Assembly: GCF_000716785.1 (NCBI RefSeq)
Contig: NZ_JNYY01000005.1
Coordinates: 186,001 to 250,000, forward strand
Length of the DNA: 64,000 nt
Direction: 5' to 3'
Source of the DNA: Amycolatopsis vancoresmycina
GTDB lineage: Bacteria; Actinomycetota; Actinomycetes; Mycobacteriales; Pseudonocardiaceae
Position numbers and translations under genes: made by a program. Below, piece after piece: positions 23,464 through 31,839 of this stretch; position 1 is the stretch's first letter, and each line of letters begins with the position of its first letter. The notes under the pieces were generated by a model. The model ran no database searches and was not told the DNA's origin. It saw nothing but the letters and a program-made list of their open reading frames with translations.

Positions 23464-25968
23464 TCAGTGCGCGCCCACGTCGATCACGCGCACGACCGCC
23501 ATCCCGGCCTCGTCCGACGCGGCCAGGTCGACCTCGGCGCTGATGCCCCAGTCGTGGTCGCCCGCCGGGTCGTCGAAGATCTGCCGCACCTTCCAGACGT
23601 CCGGCTGCTGCTCGATCAGCAGCAGCGCCGGCCCGCGCGCGTCCGGGCCGGTGCCGAGCTCGTCGTACTCCTCGAAGTAGTCCGCGATGGCGTCTTCCCA
23701 CGCCTCGGCGTCCCACCCGGACGCCGCGTCGAGCTCGCCGAGCACCGCCCACGCGCGCCGCGCGAACAGCTCGACCCGGCGGAACAGCTCGTTGCGCACC
23801 AGGACGCGGAACGCGCGCTCGTTGCGCGTGACGGCGGGCGGCAGCTCCGGCGGCCGGTGCGACGGCGGCCCCTCTTCGGTGGGGTGCCGCAGGGCCTCCC
23901 ACTCGTCCAGCAGGCTCGAGTCGACCTGCCGGACGAGCTCGCCGAGCCACTCGATGAGGTCCTGCAGCGCCTCGGTCTTCGCCTCGTCGGGCACCGTGTG
24001 GCGCAGGGCGTCGTAGACGTCGGCGAGGTAGCGCAGCACCAGCCCTTCCGACCGCGCCAGCTGGTAGAAGCCGACGTACTCGACGAAGTTCATCGCGCGC
24101 TCGTACATGTCGCGCACCACGGACTTCGGCGAGAGCTCGTAGTCGGCAACCCACGGGTGGCCCTGCCGGTAGCTGTGGAACGCGCCCTGCAGCAGCTCTT
24201 CGAGGGGCTTCGGGTACGTGACGTTCTCGAGCAGCTCCATCCGCTCGTCGTACTCGATGCCCTCGGCCTTCATCGCGTTGACGGCCTCGCCGCGCGCCTT
24301 GAACTGCTGCTGCGACAGCACCGGCCGTGGGTCGTCCACAGTGGATTCCACAGTGGACACGACGTCGAGCGCGTAGCTCGGCGACTCGAGGTCGAACAGC
24401 TCGATGGCGGCCAGCGCGAACGGCGAAAGGGGCTGGTTGAGCGCGAAATCGAACTGCAGGTCGACGGTGAGCCGGATGATCCGGCCCTGTTCGTCCGGTT
24501 CGGACAGTCGTTCGACGACGCCGGCGGCGAGCAGCGCGCGGTAGATCGCGATGGCGCGCAGGATCAGCTTGCGCTGCGACGCGCGGTCCTCGTGGTTGTC
24601 CTCCAGGAGGTGGCGCATCGAGTCGAAGGCGTTGCCCGGCCGCGAAATCACGTTCAGCAGCATCGAGTGCGTCACCTTGAAGCTGGACGTCAGCGGCTCG
24701 GGGTCGGCCGCGATGAGCCGCTCGAAGGTGCTCTCGGTCCAGTTGACGAACCCCTCGGGCGCCTTCTTCCGGACGATCTTCTTTTTCTTCTTCGGGTCGT
24801 CGCCCGCCTTCTCCAGCGCCTTGGCGTTCTCGACGACGTGGTCGGGCGCCTGCACGACGACGTAGCCGTCGGTGTCGTAGCCCGCGCGCCCGGCCCGGCC
24901 GGCGATCTGGTGGAACTCACGCGCCTTGAGGTGGCGCTGGCGGACGCCGTCGTACTTCGTGAGCGCGGAGAAGACGACCGTCCGGATCGGCACGTTGATG
25001 CCGACGCCGAGGGTGTCGGTCCCGCAGATCACCTTGAGCAGCCCGGACTGGGCCAGGGTCTCGACCAATCGGCGGTACTTCGGCAGCATGCCGGCGTGGT
25101 GGACGCCGATGCCGTGGCGGACCAGCCGCGACAGCGTCTTGCCGAAGCCGGCGGAGAACCGGAAGTCGCCGATCAGCTCGGCGATGGCGTCCTTCTCGGC
25201 CTTCGTCGTGACGTTGATGCTCATCAGCGTCTGCGCCCGCTCGATGGCCGCGGCCTGCGAGAAGTGGACGACGTAGACCGGCGCCTGGCCGCCGTTGAGC
25301 AGCTCGGACATGGTTTCGTGCAGCGGCGTCAGCGCGTACCGGAAGGTCAGCGGGACCGGGCGCTGCGCCGACGTGACGACCGCCGTCGGCCGTCCGGTGC
25401 GGCGGGTGAGGTCCTTTTCGAAGAAGGACACGTCGCCGAGGGTCGCCGACATCAGGACGAACTGGGCGTTCGGCAGCTCCAGCAGCGGCACCTGCCACGC
25501 CCAGCCGCGGTCGGGCTCGGAGTAGAAGTGGAACTCGTCGGCCACGACCTGCCCGACCGGGGCGTCCGCCCCGAACCGCAACGCGATGTTCGCCAGGATT
25601 TCAGCCGTGCAGCAGATGATCGGGGCGTCCGGGTTGACGCTGGAGTCGCCGGTCATCATCCCGACGTTGTCGGCGCCGAAGATGTCGATGAGCTGGAAGA
25701 ACTTCTCCGAAACGAGGGCCTTGATGGGCGCGGTGTAGTAGCTGCGGCGGCCCTGGGCGAGCGCGGTGAAGTGCGCGCCGACGGCCACGAGGCTCTTCCC
25801 GGACCCGGTCGGCGTCGACAGGATGACGTTCGCCCCGGAGACGACCTCGATCACCGCCTCCTCCTGCGCCGGGTACAGCTCGAGGCCCCGTTCGGCCGTC
25901 CAGGTCGAGAAGGCTTCGAAGAGCGCGTCGGGGTCGGAATCCGCAGGCAGGAGGTCGGTGAGAGTCAT
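23464..25968 (-). CDS. Ski2-like DEAD/DEAH RNA helicase with DUF3516
   Basis: This 834-aa protein has Walker A STPTGSGKS (51-59), motif II DEFH (144-147), motif III SAT (174-176) and motif VI HQIAGRAGRAGYD (about 353-365), typical of Ski2/Mtr4-like helicases. A basic stretch KKKKKIVRKKAPEG follows. The C-terminal half is the actinobacterial DUF3516 region. It probably remodels RNA in turnover. Two TCCACAGTGGA palindromes lie inside the gene. It is divergent from the acidic-protein gene at 26120. Confidence 0.93.
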   Translation of the reverse strand: MTLTDLLPADSDPDALFEAFSTWTAERGLELYPAQEEAVIEVVSGANVILSTPTGSGKSLVAVGAHFTALAQGRRSYYTAPIKALVSEKFFQLIDIFGADNVGMMTGDSSVNPDAPIICCTAEILANIALRFGADAPVGQVVADEFHFYSEPDRGWAWQVPLLELPNAQFVLMSATLGDVSFFEKDLTRRTGRPTAVVTSAQRPVPLTFRYALTPLHETMSELLNGGQAPVYVVHFSQAAAIERAQTLMSINVTTKAEKDAIAELIGDFRFSAGFGKTLSRLVRHGIGVHHAGMLPKYRRLVETLAQSGLLKVICGTDTLGVGINVPIRTVVFSALTKYDGVRQRHLKAREFHQIAGRAGRAGYDTDGYVVVQAPDHVVENAKALEKAGDDPKKKKKIVRKKAPEGFVNWTESTFERLIAADPEPLTSSFKVTHSMLLNVISRPGNAFDSMRHLLEDNHEDRASQRKLILRAIAIYRALLAAGVVERLSEPDEQGRIIRLTVDLQFDFALNQPLSPFALAAIELFDLESPSYALDVVSTVESTVDDPRPVLSQQQFKARGEAVNAMKAEGIEYDERMELLENVTYPKPLEELLQGAFHSYRQGHPWVADYELSPKSVVRDMYERAMNFVEYVGFYQLARSEGLVLRYLADVYDALRHTVPDEAKTEALQDLIEWLGELVRQVDSSLLDEWEALRHPTEEGPPSHRPPELPPAVTRNERAFRVLVRNELFRRVELFARRAWAVLGELDAASGWDAEAWEDAIADYFEEYDELGTGPDARGPALLLIEQQPDVWKVRQIFDDPAGDHDWGISAEVDLAASDEAGMAVVRVIDVGAH

Positions 25969-26119
25969 CAGGCCCCCATCGTCTCATCCGCTCAGCGCAA
26001 AGTCGGCAGGGGCGATCGCATCGCGGGTGGGAAACCCGTAGGCTTCGCGGTACCGCGCACGGCCTGGAGCATACTTCCGGTCTCGCGCGCACACGGGCGG
26101 TAATCCGGAGGGCTTAGGA

Positions 26120-27382
26120 ATGGCACAGGACATCATCCCGATCGAACTCGGCCTGCCGCAGGGCGACGTCGTCACCCTGTGGGCGCCGCGCTGGCGGGAA
26201 GACGGCGAGGAGTGGGAAGCGTTCCTCGGCGACGAGGACGACCTGTACGCCTTCCCCGACGCCGCTCACCTGGCCGCTTTCGTCCGCACGTCCGAGCGGC
26301 ACGACCTGCTCGACCACCCGGCGTGGGACGCGGTGCCGTCGCTGAACGTGCCCGAGCTGATCCCGGACGAGGACCACACGTACGACCTCGTCGGCGTCCC
26401 GGAGCTCGTCGCCGAGGAGCCGGACGTCTGGCACATCGCGGAGCTGGCGGAGATCGTCGGGATCGTGCGGTCGCTCGCCGACGTCTGCGACCTCGAGGAG
26501 GTCCACGAGATCCTGGACTCGACCGAGGGCTTCTCGCTGCTCGACCAGGGCACGCTGCCGTTCACCGGGAGCGTCGGGGTGCAGGTGTGGAACGACCTGT
26601 CCGAGACGGTGTCGCAGAAGTGGGACACCGTGCTCGACGCGATCGACGGCCTGGTGACCCAGCCGGAGGTCGACGAGAAGGTGCTGGAGCAGACGGCCGA
26701 GGAGCTGGCGGCGTTCCACGAGGAGTCGGCCGAGGCCGAGGCCGGCGCGGAGGGCGAAGAGGACCTCGAAGCCATCTCGTCGGACGACGACGCCGACGAG
26801 ACCGAGGACGAGGACGAGGGTCCGGTCGGCTTCTGGGCCGAGGTCGGCATCGACCCGATCAAGATCATCACGTCCGGCGCGGAGTACTACACGCTGCGCT
26901 GCTACCTCGACGACGCCCCGGTGTTCCTGGGCAGCGAAGGCGAGATCGACGTGTTCACGTCGTCGGGCGCGCTCGCCCGGGCCCTGGCGGACGGCAAGGA
27001 CCTGGCCGACACGGACCTGGCCGACGTGTCCACGTGGGACGAGGTACTGGCGAAGGCGACGGCGGGCGAGCTCGAGATCGAGGTCGACCCCGAGAACACG
27101 TACGTCCTGACGGGCCTGGACGCGGACATCGCGGAGGGCCCGGAGGCGCTCGACCCGACCCAGCTGGAGCTGGCGGTCGAGCTGATCCAGGACGCGGCGG
27201 ACTGGGCGGGCGACGACTCGGTGGAGACGGCACTGGCGTCGAACGAGAGCCTGGGCTGGCTGGTGTCGTTCGTGCTGCGCCCGGACCCGACGCGCCTGGA
27301 GCCGTCGGCGCCGTTCGACGCGGAGCAGAGCGCGTGGCGGAAGCTGGTCGAAACTTTCGAGAACCGGCTCACGGTGGCTTGA
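26120..27382 (+). CDS. Conserved acidic actinobacterial protein, unknown
   Basis: This 420-aa cytoplasmic protein is very acidic, with a low-complexity segment at about 201-233 (EEDLEAISSDDDADETEDEDEG) separating two globular halves. Relatives in actinomycete genomes are often labelled 'primosomal protein', but I see no primosome motif, so the label should not be trusted. No signal peptide or membrane helix is present. It is divergent from the RNA helicase, a context that may hint at nucleic-acid metabolism. A strong terminator follows. Confidence 0.75.
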   Translation: MAQDIIPIELGLPQGDVVTLWAPRWREDGEEWEAFLGDEDDLYAFPDAAHLAAFVRTSERHDLLDHPAWDAVPSLNVPELIPDEDHTYDLVGVPELVAEEPDVWHIAELAEIVGIVRSLADVCDLEEVHEILDSTEGFSLLDQGTLPFTGSVGVQVWNDLSETVSQKWDTVLDAIDGLVTQPEVDEKVLEQTAEELAAFHEESAEAEAGAEGEEDLEAISSDDDADETEDEDEGPVGFWAEVGIDPIKIITSGAEYYTLRCYLDDAPVFLGSEGEIDVFTSSGALARALADGKDLADTDLADVSTWDEVLAKATAGELEIEVDPENTYVLTGLDADIAEGPEALDPTQLELAVELIQDAADWAGDDSVETALASNESLGWLVSFVLRPDPTRLEPSAPFDAEQSAWRKLVETFENRLTVA

Positions 27383-27393
27383 TCTTTGGGTTT

Positions 27394-27432
27394 GCGAAGG
27401 CCGCCTCCCCGGGTTGGGGGGGCGGCCTTCGC
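27394..27432 (+). terminator. Strong hairpin terminator
   Basis: GCGAAGGCCGCCTCCCC pairs with GGGGGGGCGGCCTTCGC (one mismatch, short GGGTT-type loop), starting 12 bases after the acidic-protein stop. Without a T-tract it is a GC-type actinomycete terminator. Confidence 0.8.
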
Positions 27433-27927
27433 CGTGTCGTCCGTCTGGGTACGCGAGTCGTCCATCCAGGTACGCGAGTCGTCCGTCCGGGTACGCGAGT
27501 CGTCCGTCTGGGCATGCGAGCCGACTGGTCCACAGGCCAGGCGAGTTGTGGACAACCCTGCCGACCGCACCCCTCGTTGCCGGTTTTTCGTCGTGGGCGG
27601 CCGATACGCTGGAGACGGGGGGCGCCCCCGCGGGCTGGGCGAGTTTTCGGCGCGGCTACGCGTGCAAGCGGACCGTCACACCCGCCCGTCGGCCGGCGGG
27701 CACGGGCCCGGTCGAGGCGCGCCCGAGCGGTCGGCCCGCTTATCCGGGCGGTTGGCTCGCGTCCCCCGGAGGGCTACACAAGTGCTCAGCCGGGCATCTC
27801 ACGTGATTGGGCGGGCATCTCGCGTGACTGGAGGGGCATCTCGCGTGATCCGAGGGGCATCGCGTGCCTGGGCGGACGACACGCGTGCCCCGATGGACGA
27901 CACGCGTGCGCTGATGGACGACACGGG
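27433..27927. other. Non-coding gap between convergent genes, repeat-rich
   Basis: About 495 bases hold no convincing gene. The left end carries four 21-bp tandem units and the right end a second array of the same unit in the opposite orientation. The middle contains TTGTGGACAA (DnaA-box-like palindrome) at about 27545 and otherwise GC-rich unique sequence. Confidence 0.7.
27436..27519 (+). repeat. 21-bp tandem repeat array, forward (4 units)
   Basis: Four exact-period units start at 27436, 27457, 27478 and 27499. Each has GTCGTCC, a variable core (GTCTG, ATCCA, GTCCG, GTCTG) and GGTACGCGA; the last unit is GGCATGCGA. The period of 21 is two helical turns and seven codons. Confidence 0.9.
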
Positions 27928-27930
27928 TCA
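27793..27930 (-). repeat. 21-bp repeat array, reverse (about 7 units)
   Basis: Units start at 27793, 27814, 27835, 27856, 27874, 27895 and 27916, spaced 21 bases except for one 18-base step. Read on the minus strand, the better units contain GTCGTCCATC and GCACGCGT, so they belong to the same family as the forward array (about 17 of 21 positions match). The last unit contains the MFS stop codon. Confidence 0.8.
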
Positions 27931-29127
27931 GGGGTGTTCGGCGCGGGTGGGGATCACCAGCACCGCCAAGGCCGGGAACACCGCGGCCACGCAGAAGGCC
28001 AGGGCGTAGCGCGTGTCGCCGATCACCAGGCCCAGGAGGGGCGGGGTCAGCGAAGCCGCCACGTTCTGAGCCGTGTTCTGCGTTCCCATCGCGCGGCCCG
28101 ACCACGCCAGGCCGGCCAGCTCCGCCGAGGCCGTGAAGCCGAGGCCGTTGTCCGCCACCGTGATGATCCCCGCCAGCGCCAGGGCCAGCAGCACCAGCCA
28201 CGGCCAAGAAGCGTCCCCGAGAGCCACCAGCAGCATCACCAAGCAGCTCAGCACCGCCAAAACCCGCATCGGGCGCAGGCGGCTGCCCACCCGGTCCGAC
28301 CACCAGCCCGACCCCAGCCGCCCCAGTGCGCCCAGCACCTGGACCACCGCCAGGTACCAGCCCGCCGACAACGGGCTCCAGTGCTGCACCGCCACCAGGT
28401 ACACCGGCGCGAACGCCGACACCGCGAACTGCGGCACCACCAGCAGCGCGCTCGCCCCGTGCACCCGCCACAGCGTCGCGTGCCGGTACGGCGAAGGCGG
28501 CCGCTCCCCGGAAACCAGAGGCGGCCGCGGTGGGTCCGTCACCAGCCACGCCACCAGCAGCGCCACCGCGATCGCCAGCCCCGCCGGCAGCAGGAGCGCC
28601 GCCCGGAAGCCGAAGTGCGCGGCCAGCGGTGGCAGCCCCAGCGCCGCGACGCCCACCCCCAGCGGCTGGGCCGTCTGGCGGATCCCCATCGCCACGCCCC
28701 GCTCGGACTTCGCGAACCAGCCCATCACTACGCGACCGCTCGCCGCGTTCACCGAGGCTGTACAGGCGCCGGCCGCCAAAAACACCCCAAAGAGGAGCCC
28801 GACCGGGTGAGTTCCCACCCCGGCGTACACCAGGAGTAACCCCGAGGCGCCCAGACCGAGGGCCATGATCAGGCGCTCTCCGTAACGGTCCGCAGCCGCG
28901 CCCCACACGATCAGGGTGAACAGCAGGCCGATGCTCGGCGCCGCCACGACCGTGCCCGCCTCGGCCAGCGTCAGCCCCTCCGCGTCCCGCATGACCGGGA
29001 CCAGGAACGGGATGCCGTAGAGGAACGAGCAGCTCGCGGTCTGCGCCGCGAGGCCGAGCGCGAGGATGAGCCACCGCCGTGGATTCGCGTGAAGCCGACC
29101 GCCCGTGACCTGCGCCATCTTCGTCAC
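27928..29127 (-). CDS. MFS transporter
   Basis: This 399-aa protein (396 aa from ATG 29118) has twelve predicted membrane helices. The MFS loop-2/3 signature reads WGAAADRYGERLIMALG (about 75-91) and GSGWWSDRVGSRLRPM repeats it in the second half. The SERGVAMGIRQTAQPLG segment is typical of the CynX/NimT and oxalate/formate-like group. A perfect A/T-rich palindrome (29134-29151) lies immediately upstream. The substrate is unknown. Confidence 0.9.
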   Translation of the reverse strand: MTKMAQVTGGRLHANPRRWLILALGLAAQTASCSFLYGIPFLVPVMRDAEGLTLAEAGTVVAAPSIGLLFTLIVWGAAADRYGERLIMALGLGASGLLLVYAGVGTHPVGLLFGVFLAAGACTASVNAASGRVVMGWFAKSERGVAMGIRQTAQPLGVGVAALGLPPLAAHFGFRAALLLPAGLAIAVALLVAWLVTDPPRPPLVSGERPPSPYRHATLWRVHGASALLVVPQFAVSAFAPVYLVAVQHWSPLSAGWYLAVVQVLGALGRLGSGWWSDRVGSRLRPMRVLAVLSCLVMLLVALGDASWPWLVLLALALAGIITVADNGLGFTASAELAGLAWSGRAMGTQNTAQNVAASLTPPLLGLVIGDTRYALAFCVAAVFPALAVLVIPTRAEHP

Positions 29128-29133
29128 CGTCTC

Positions 29134-29151
29134 ACATAATGAGAATTATGT
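29134..29151. promoter_or_regulatory. A/T-rich palindromic operator before MFS gene
   Basis: ACATAAT-GAGA-ATTATGT has perfect 7-base arms and lies 7 bases upstream of the GTG at 29127. Read on the minus strand it supplies a CATAAT -10-like hexamer, so binding here would block transcription. The Fur/MarR-like appearance is only a resemblance. Confidence 0.5.
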
Positions 29152-29219
29152 CCTACATGGTGAAAAATAGTTGGCATGGCTAAGGGCCGCAAGCGAGTTG
29201 CGGTCCGAAGCGGGAGAGG

Positions 29220-30314
29220 TCAGGCCAGCGCGGCGTACCCGGGCTTGATGACGTCGTCGATGAGCGAGATCCGGGCGTCGAAATCGATGAAGGCGGATTT
29301 CATCGCGTTGATCGTGAACCAGCGGAAGTCGTCGATACCATAGCCGAACGTCTCGTGCAGCGCGGCGAATTCGCTGGTCATCGTGCATCCGCTCATCAGC
29401 CGGTTGTCCGTGTTCACGGTCACCCGGAACCGCAGCTTGGCGAGCAGGCCGATCGGGTGCTCGGCGATCGAGCGGACCGTGCCTGTTTGGACGTTCGACG
29501 TCGGGCAGATCTCCAGCGGGATGCGGCGGTCGCGGACGTACGCGGCCAACCGTCCAAGGTGGACCGTGCCGTCCGCGTCGGCCTTGATGTCCTCGGCGAT
29601 GCGCACGCCGTGGCCGAGCCGCTCGGCGCCGCAGTGCTGAATCGCCTCCCAAATGGACGGCAATCCGAATGCTTCGCCGGCGTGAATGGTGAAATGCGCA
29701 TTGTTCTGGCGCAAATACTCGAACGCGTCGAGATTGCGGGTCGGCGGGAATCCGTCCTCGGGGCCGGCGATGTCGAAGCCGGCCACGCCGACGTCGCGGT
29801 AGCGGACGGCGAGGCTCGCGATCTCGAGCGCGCGGGCGTGCTGGCGCATCGCGCAGAGCAACGTCCCGACGCGGATGCTGCCGCCGTTCGCGGCGACCCG
29901 GCGGGTGCCCTCCGTGAACCCCGCCTGGACGGCCTCGACCACCGCATCGAGTGACAGTCCGCGTTCGACGAACAACTCCGGTGCGTAGCGCACCTCGGCG
30001 TAGACGACGCCGTCGGCGGCCAGGTCCTCCACCGCCTCCGCGGCCACCCTGACCAGCGCTTCCTCCGTCTGCATCACGCCGCAGGTGTGCGCGAAGGTCT
30101 CGAGGTAGGAAACGAGTGAGCCGGAATCGGCCGCTCGGCGGAACCAGCTGCCCAGCTCGGCCGGGTCGGTGGTGGGCAGACCGGCATAACCGGTCGCGTC
30201 GGCGAGCTCGGCGACGGTGGCCGGCCGGAGGCCGCCGTCGAGGTGGTCGTGCAGCAGCACCTTGGGTGCGCGGCGGAGTGTCTCGGTGGGCAGAACAGGG
30301 CTTTCGTCAGGCAT
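29220..30314 (-). CDS. add: Adenosine deaminase
   Basis: This 364-aa enzyme deaminates (deoxy)adenosine to (deoxy)inosine. Metal and catalytic motifs are HDHLDGG (22-28), HAGEAFG, a GHGVRI segment and VNTDNR near the end. The chain is complete. It belongs to the purine side of the nucleoside-salvage group whose deoA, cdd and importer genes follow beyond the coiled-coil gene. Its ATG faces the divergent coiled-coil gene across about 210 bases. Confidence 0.97.
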   Translation of the reverse strand: MPDESPVLPTETLRRAPKVLLHDHLDGGLRPATVAELADATGYAGLPTTDPAELGSWFRRAADSGSLVSYLETFAHTCGVMQTEEALVRVAAEAVEDLAADGVVYAEVRYAPELFVERGLSLDAVVEAVQAGFTEGTRRVAANGGSIRVGTLLCAMRQHARALEIASLAVRYRDVGVAGFDIAGPEDGFPPTRNLDAFEYLRQNNAHFTIHAGEAFGLPSIWEAIQHCGAERLGHGVRIAEDIKADADGTVHLGRLAAYVRDRRIPLEICPTSNVQTGTVRSIAEHPIGLLAKLRFRVTVNTDNRLMSGCTMTSEFAALHETFGYGIDDFRWFTINAMKSAFIDFDARISLIDDVIKPGYAALA

Positions 30315-30527
30315 CCCCCAACGGTAACCTCGTTGTCATTCCCCTACATGGCCGTAAGTCTCAGGCTCGGGCTAACCCTCAGCGTCGAGGATCATGTCCC
30401 GAATCGGCCATCCGGGGGCAGCCTCCGCAATAGCCTCTTCACGGGGGCCATACAGACAGCAATTTTTGCAATCGATAAGCTTCGTGGCACGTCCCTCCAT
30501 TTCCCCGCCGACGAAGGACACACAGCA

Positions 30528-31649
30528 GTGACCACTGACAACCACATTGCCGCCCCGTCCTTCGACCGGATGCGCAACATGCTGGTGCGCGCGGCCGAAG
30601 TGCGTGAGAGCGAGCAGCAGCAGATCTTCGACGCGCTCGACGACATCTACGCCCGCCTCGCGCCGGTGGACTCGCTGGGCGCGGTCCGCAAGCGGCTGTC
30701 CGAGATGCCCGACCGCACCGAGACCAGCGTCCTCGCCGAGCGCCTCGACGAGACGATGTCCCGCCTCGAGGCCCAGGACGCGGCGATCGCCGCGCTGACC
30801 CGCGCCGTCGAGAGCATCGTCGACAAGCTCGCCAAGCCCTTCGCGCAGCTCGACGGCCGCCTCGACGGCGTCGCCGCGCGCTTCGAGGGGGTCGCCGGCC
30901 GGATGGACGGGCTCGAGGACAAGCTCCAGAACATCCACCGCCGGCTCGACGAGCTGGGCGGCCACCTCGACAAGCAGGACGCGAAGCTCGAGTCGCTGCC
31001 GCAGTCGGTGCACGGCCCGGTCCGCGAGCGGATCGAGCAGGCCGAGTCGACGCTGCGCGAGCGCGTCGACGCGACGGACCACGAGCTGCGCGGCAAGGTC
31101 GACGAGCTGAGCCGGGTCACGCAGGAGCGGGTCGGCGAGCTGGGCCGCACGACGCACGAGCGGATCGACGCCAACACCGAGGCGCTCAAGGTCGCGCTGA
31201 CCGAGACCGGCGAGATGATCGACGCGTCCGACCGGCTGGAGAACCTGGGCAACCGGCTCGAAACGGTCACCACCCGCCTCGACGACCTGGCCTCCCGCCT
31301 CGACAAGGTGGAGGACGGCTTCCTCTCCGGCATCGGCGACCTCGACGGCGCGCTCAAGGCCGGGCTGTCGAAGGTCGAGGGCACGCTGTCCAAGCAGCCG
31401 GACACCGACTCGGTCGACACGCTGGTCCGCAAGAGCAACGACGAGAGCGTCCGCCGCATCGGCGGCCAGCTCGACGAGGCGATGGCGACGTTCGCGGAGC
31501 TGATGCTCGGCGGCGGCCCGGCGGTCCAGCAGATCGCCCCGCCCCCGCCGGCCCCGCGCCAGCCGCGCCGCAGCTCGCGCAACGGCCGCGCGCCGAAGCC
31601 GGCCGACGCGAAGGCCAAGGCCGAGGGCGCGGAAGAAGCCGCGGAGTAA
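30528..31649 (+). CDS. Long coiled-coil protein
   Basis: This 373-aa protein is almost entirely heptad-rich helix, with repeated LDxLxxRLDxVE-type segments (RLDGVAARFEGVAGRMDGLEDKL; RLETVTTRLDDLASRLDKVE). It ends in a Pro/Ala/Lys-rich basic tail (PPPPAPRQPRRSSRNGR, then KPADAKAKAEG). No membrane segment is seen. The GTG at 30528 follows GAAGGA. A structural or chromosome/envelope-associated role is possible. A strong terminator follows. Confidence 0.8.
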   Translation: MTTDNHIAAPSFDRMRNMLVRAAEVRESEQQQIFDALDDIYARLAPVDSLGAVRKRLSEMPDRTETSVLAERLDETMSRLEAQDAAIAALTRAVESIVDKLAKPFAQLDGRLDGVAARFEGVAGRMDGLEDKLQNIHRRLDELGGHLDKQDAKLESLPQSVHGPVRERIEQAESTLRERVDATDHELRGKVDELSRVTQERVGELGRTTHERIDANTEALKVALTETGEMIDASDRLENLGNRLETVTTRLDDLASRLDKVEDGFLSGIGDLDGALKAGLSKVEGTLSKQPDTDSVDTLVRKSNDESVRRIGGQLDEAMATFAELMLGGGPAVQQIAPPPPAPRQPRRSSRNGRAPKPADAKAKAEGAEEAAE

Positions 31650-31656
31650 GGCTCAC

Positions 31657-31703
31657 GCATGAGGAAGGCCCCCGCCGGGATCCGGTGGGGGCCTTCCTCA
31701 TGC
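31657..31703 (+). terminator. Strong hairpin terminator
   Basis: GCATGAGGAAGGCCCCC pairs perfectly with GGGGGCCTTCCTCATGC, and short inner pairing surrounds GGGATCC. It starts 7 bases after the coiled-coil gene stop. Confidence 0.85.
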
Positions 31704-31787
31704 TCGGGTGGAGGGCGGAGCGTGGGCCCCGGCCCCCCGTTCTCCAGCCTACCGAGCACCACCGACAATTTCGGGCGCTGCGACGGC

Positions 31788-31813
31788 CCGAGTGACGCCA
31801 TGGCGTCACTCGG
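31788..31813. terminator. 26-bp perfect palindrome after deoA
   Basis: CCGAGTGACGCCA is followed by its exact reverse complement with no loop. It lies 26 bases beyond the deoA stop, with a smaller GATCATC/GATGATC hairpin between. It probably terminates the leftward nucleoside operon; a protein-binding role is also possible. Confidence 0.6.
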
Positions 31814-31839
31814 ACGGGTGATCATCTTCGCGATGATCG

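Noticed and set aside
27436..27930. CRISPR array
   Set aside because: Units abut with no unique spacers, and no cas genes are present.
27386..28009. Possible protein encoded by the 21-bp repeats (TRVV- or RESSV-type heptapeptides)
   Set aside because: The open frame arises because 21 is a multiple of 3. There is no ribosome site, and the repeats straddle two convergent genes.
30372..31157. Long open frames antisense to the coiled-coil gene
   Set aside because: High GC keeps the opposite strand open. Codon pattern and heptads support only the + strand gene.
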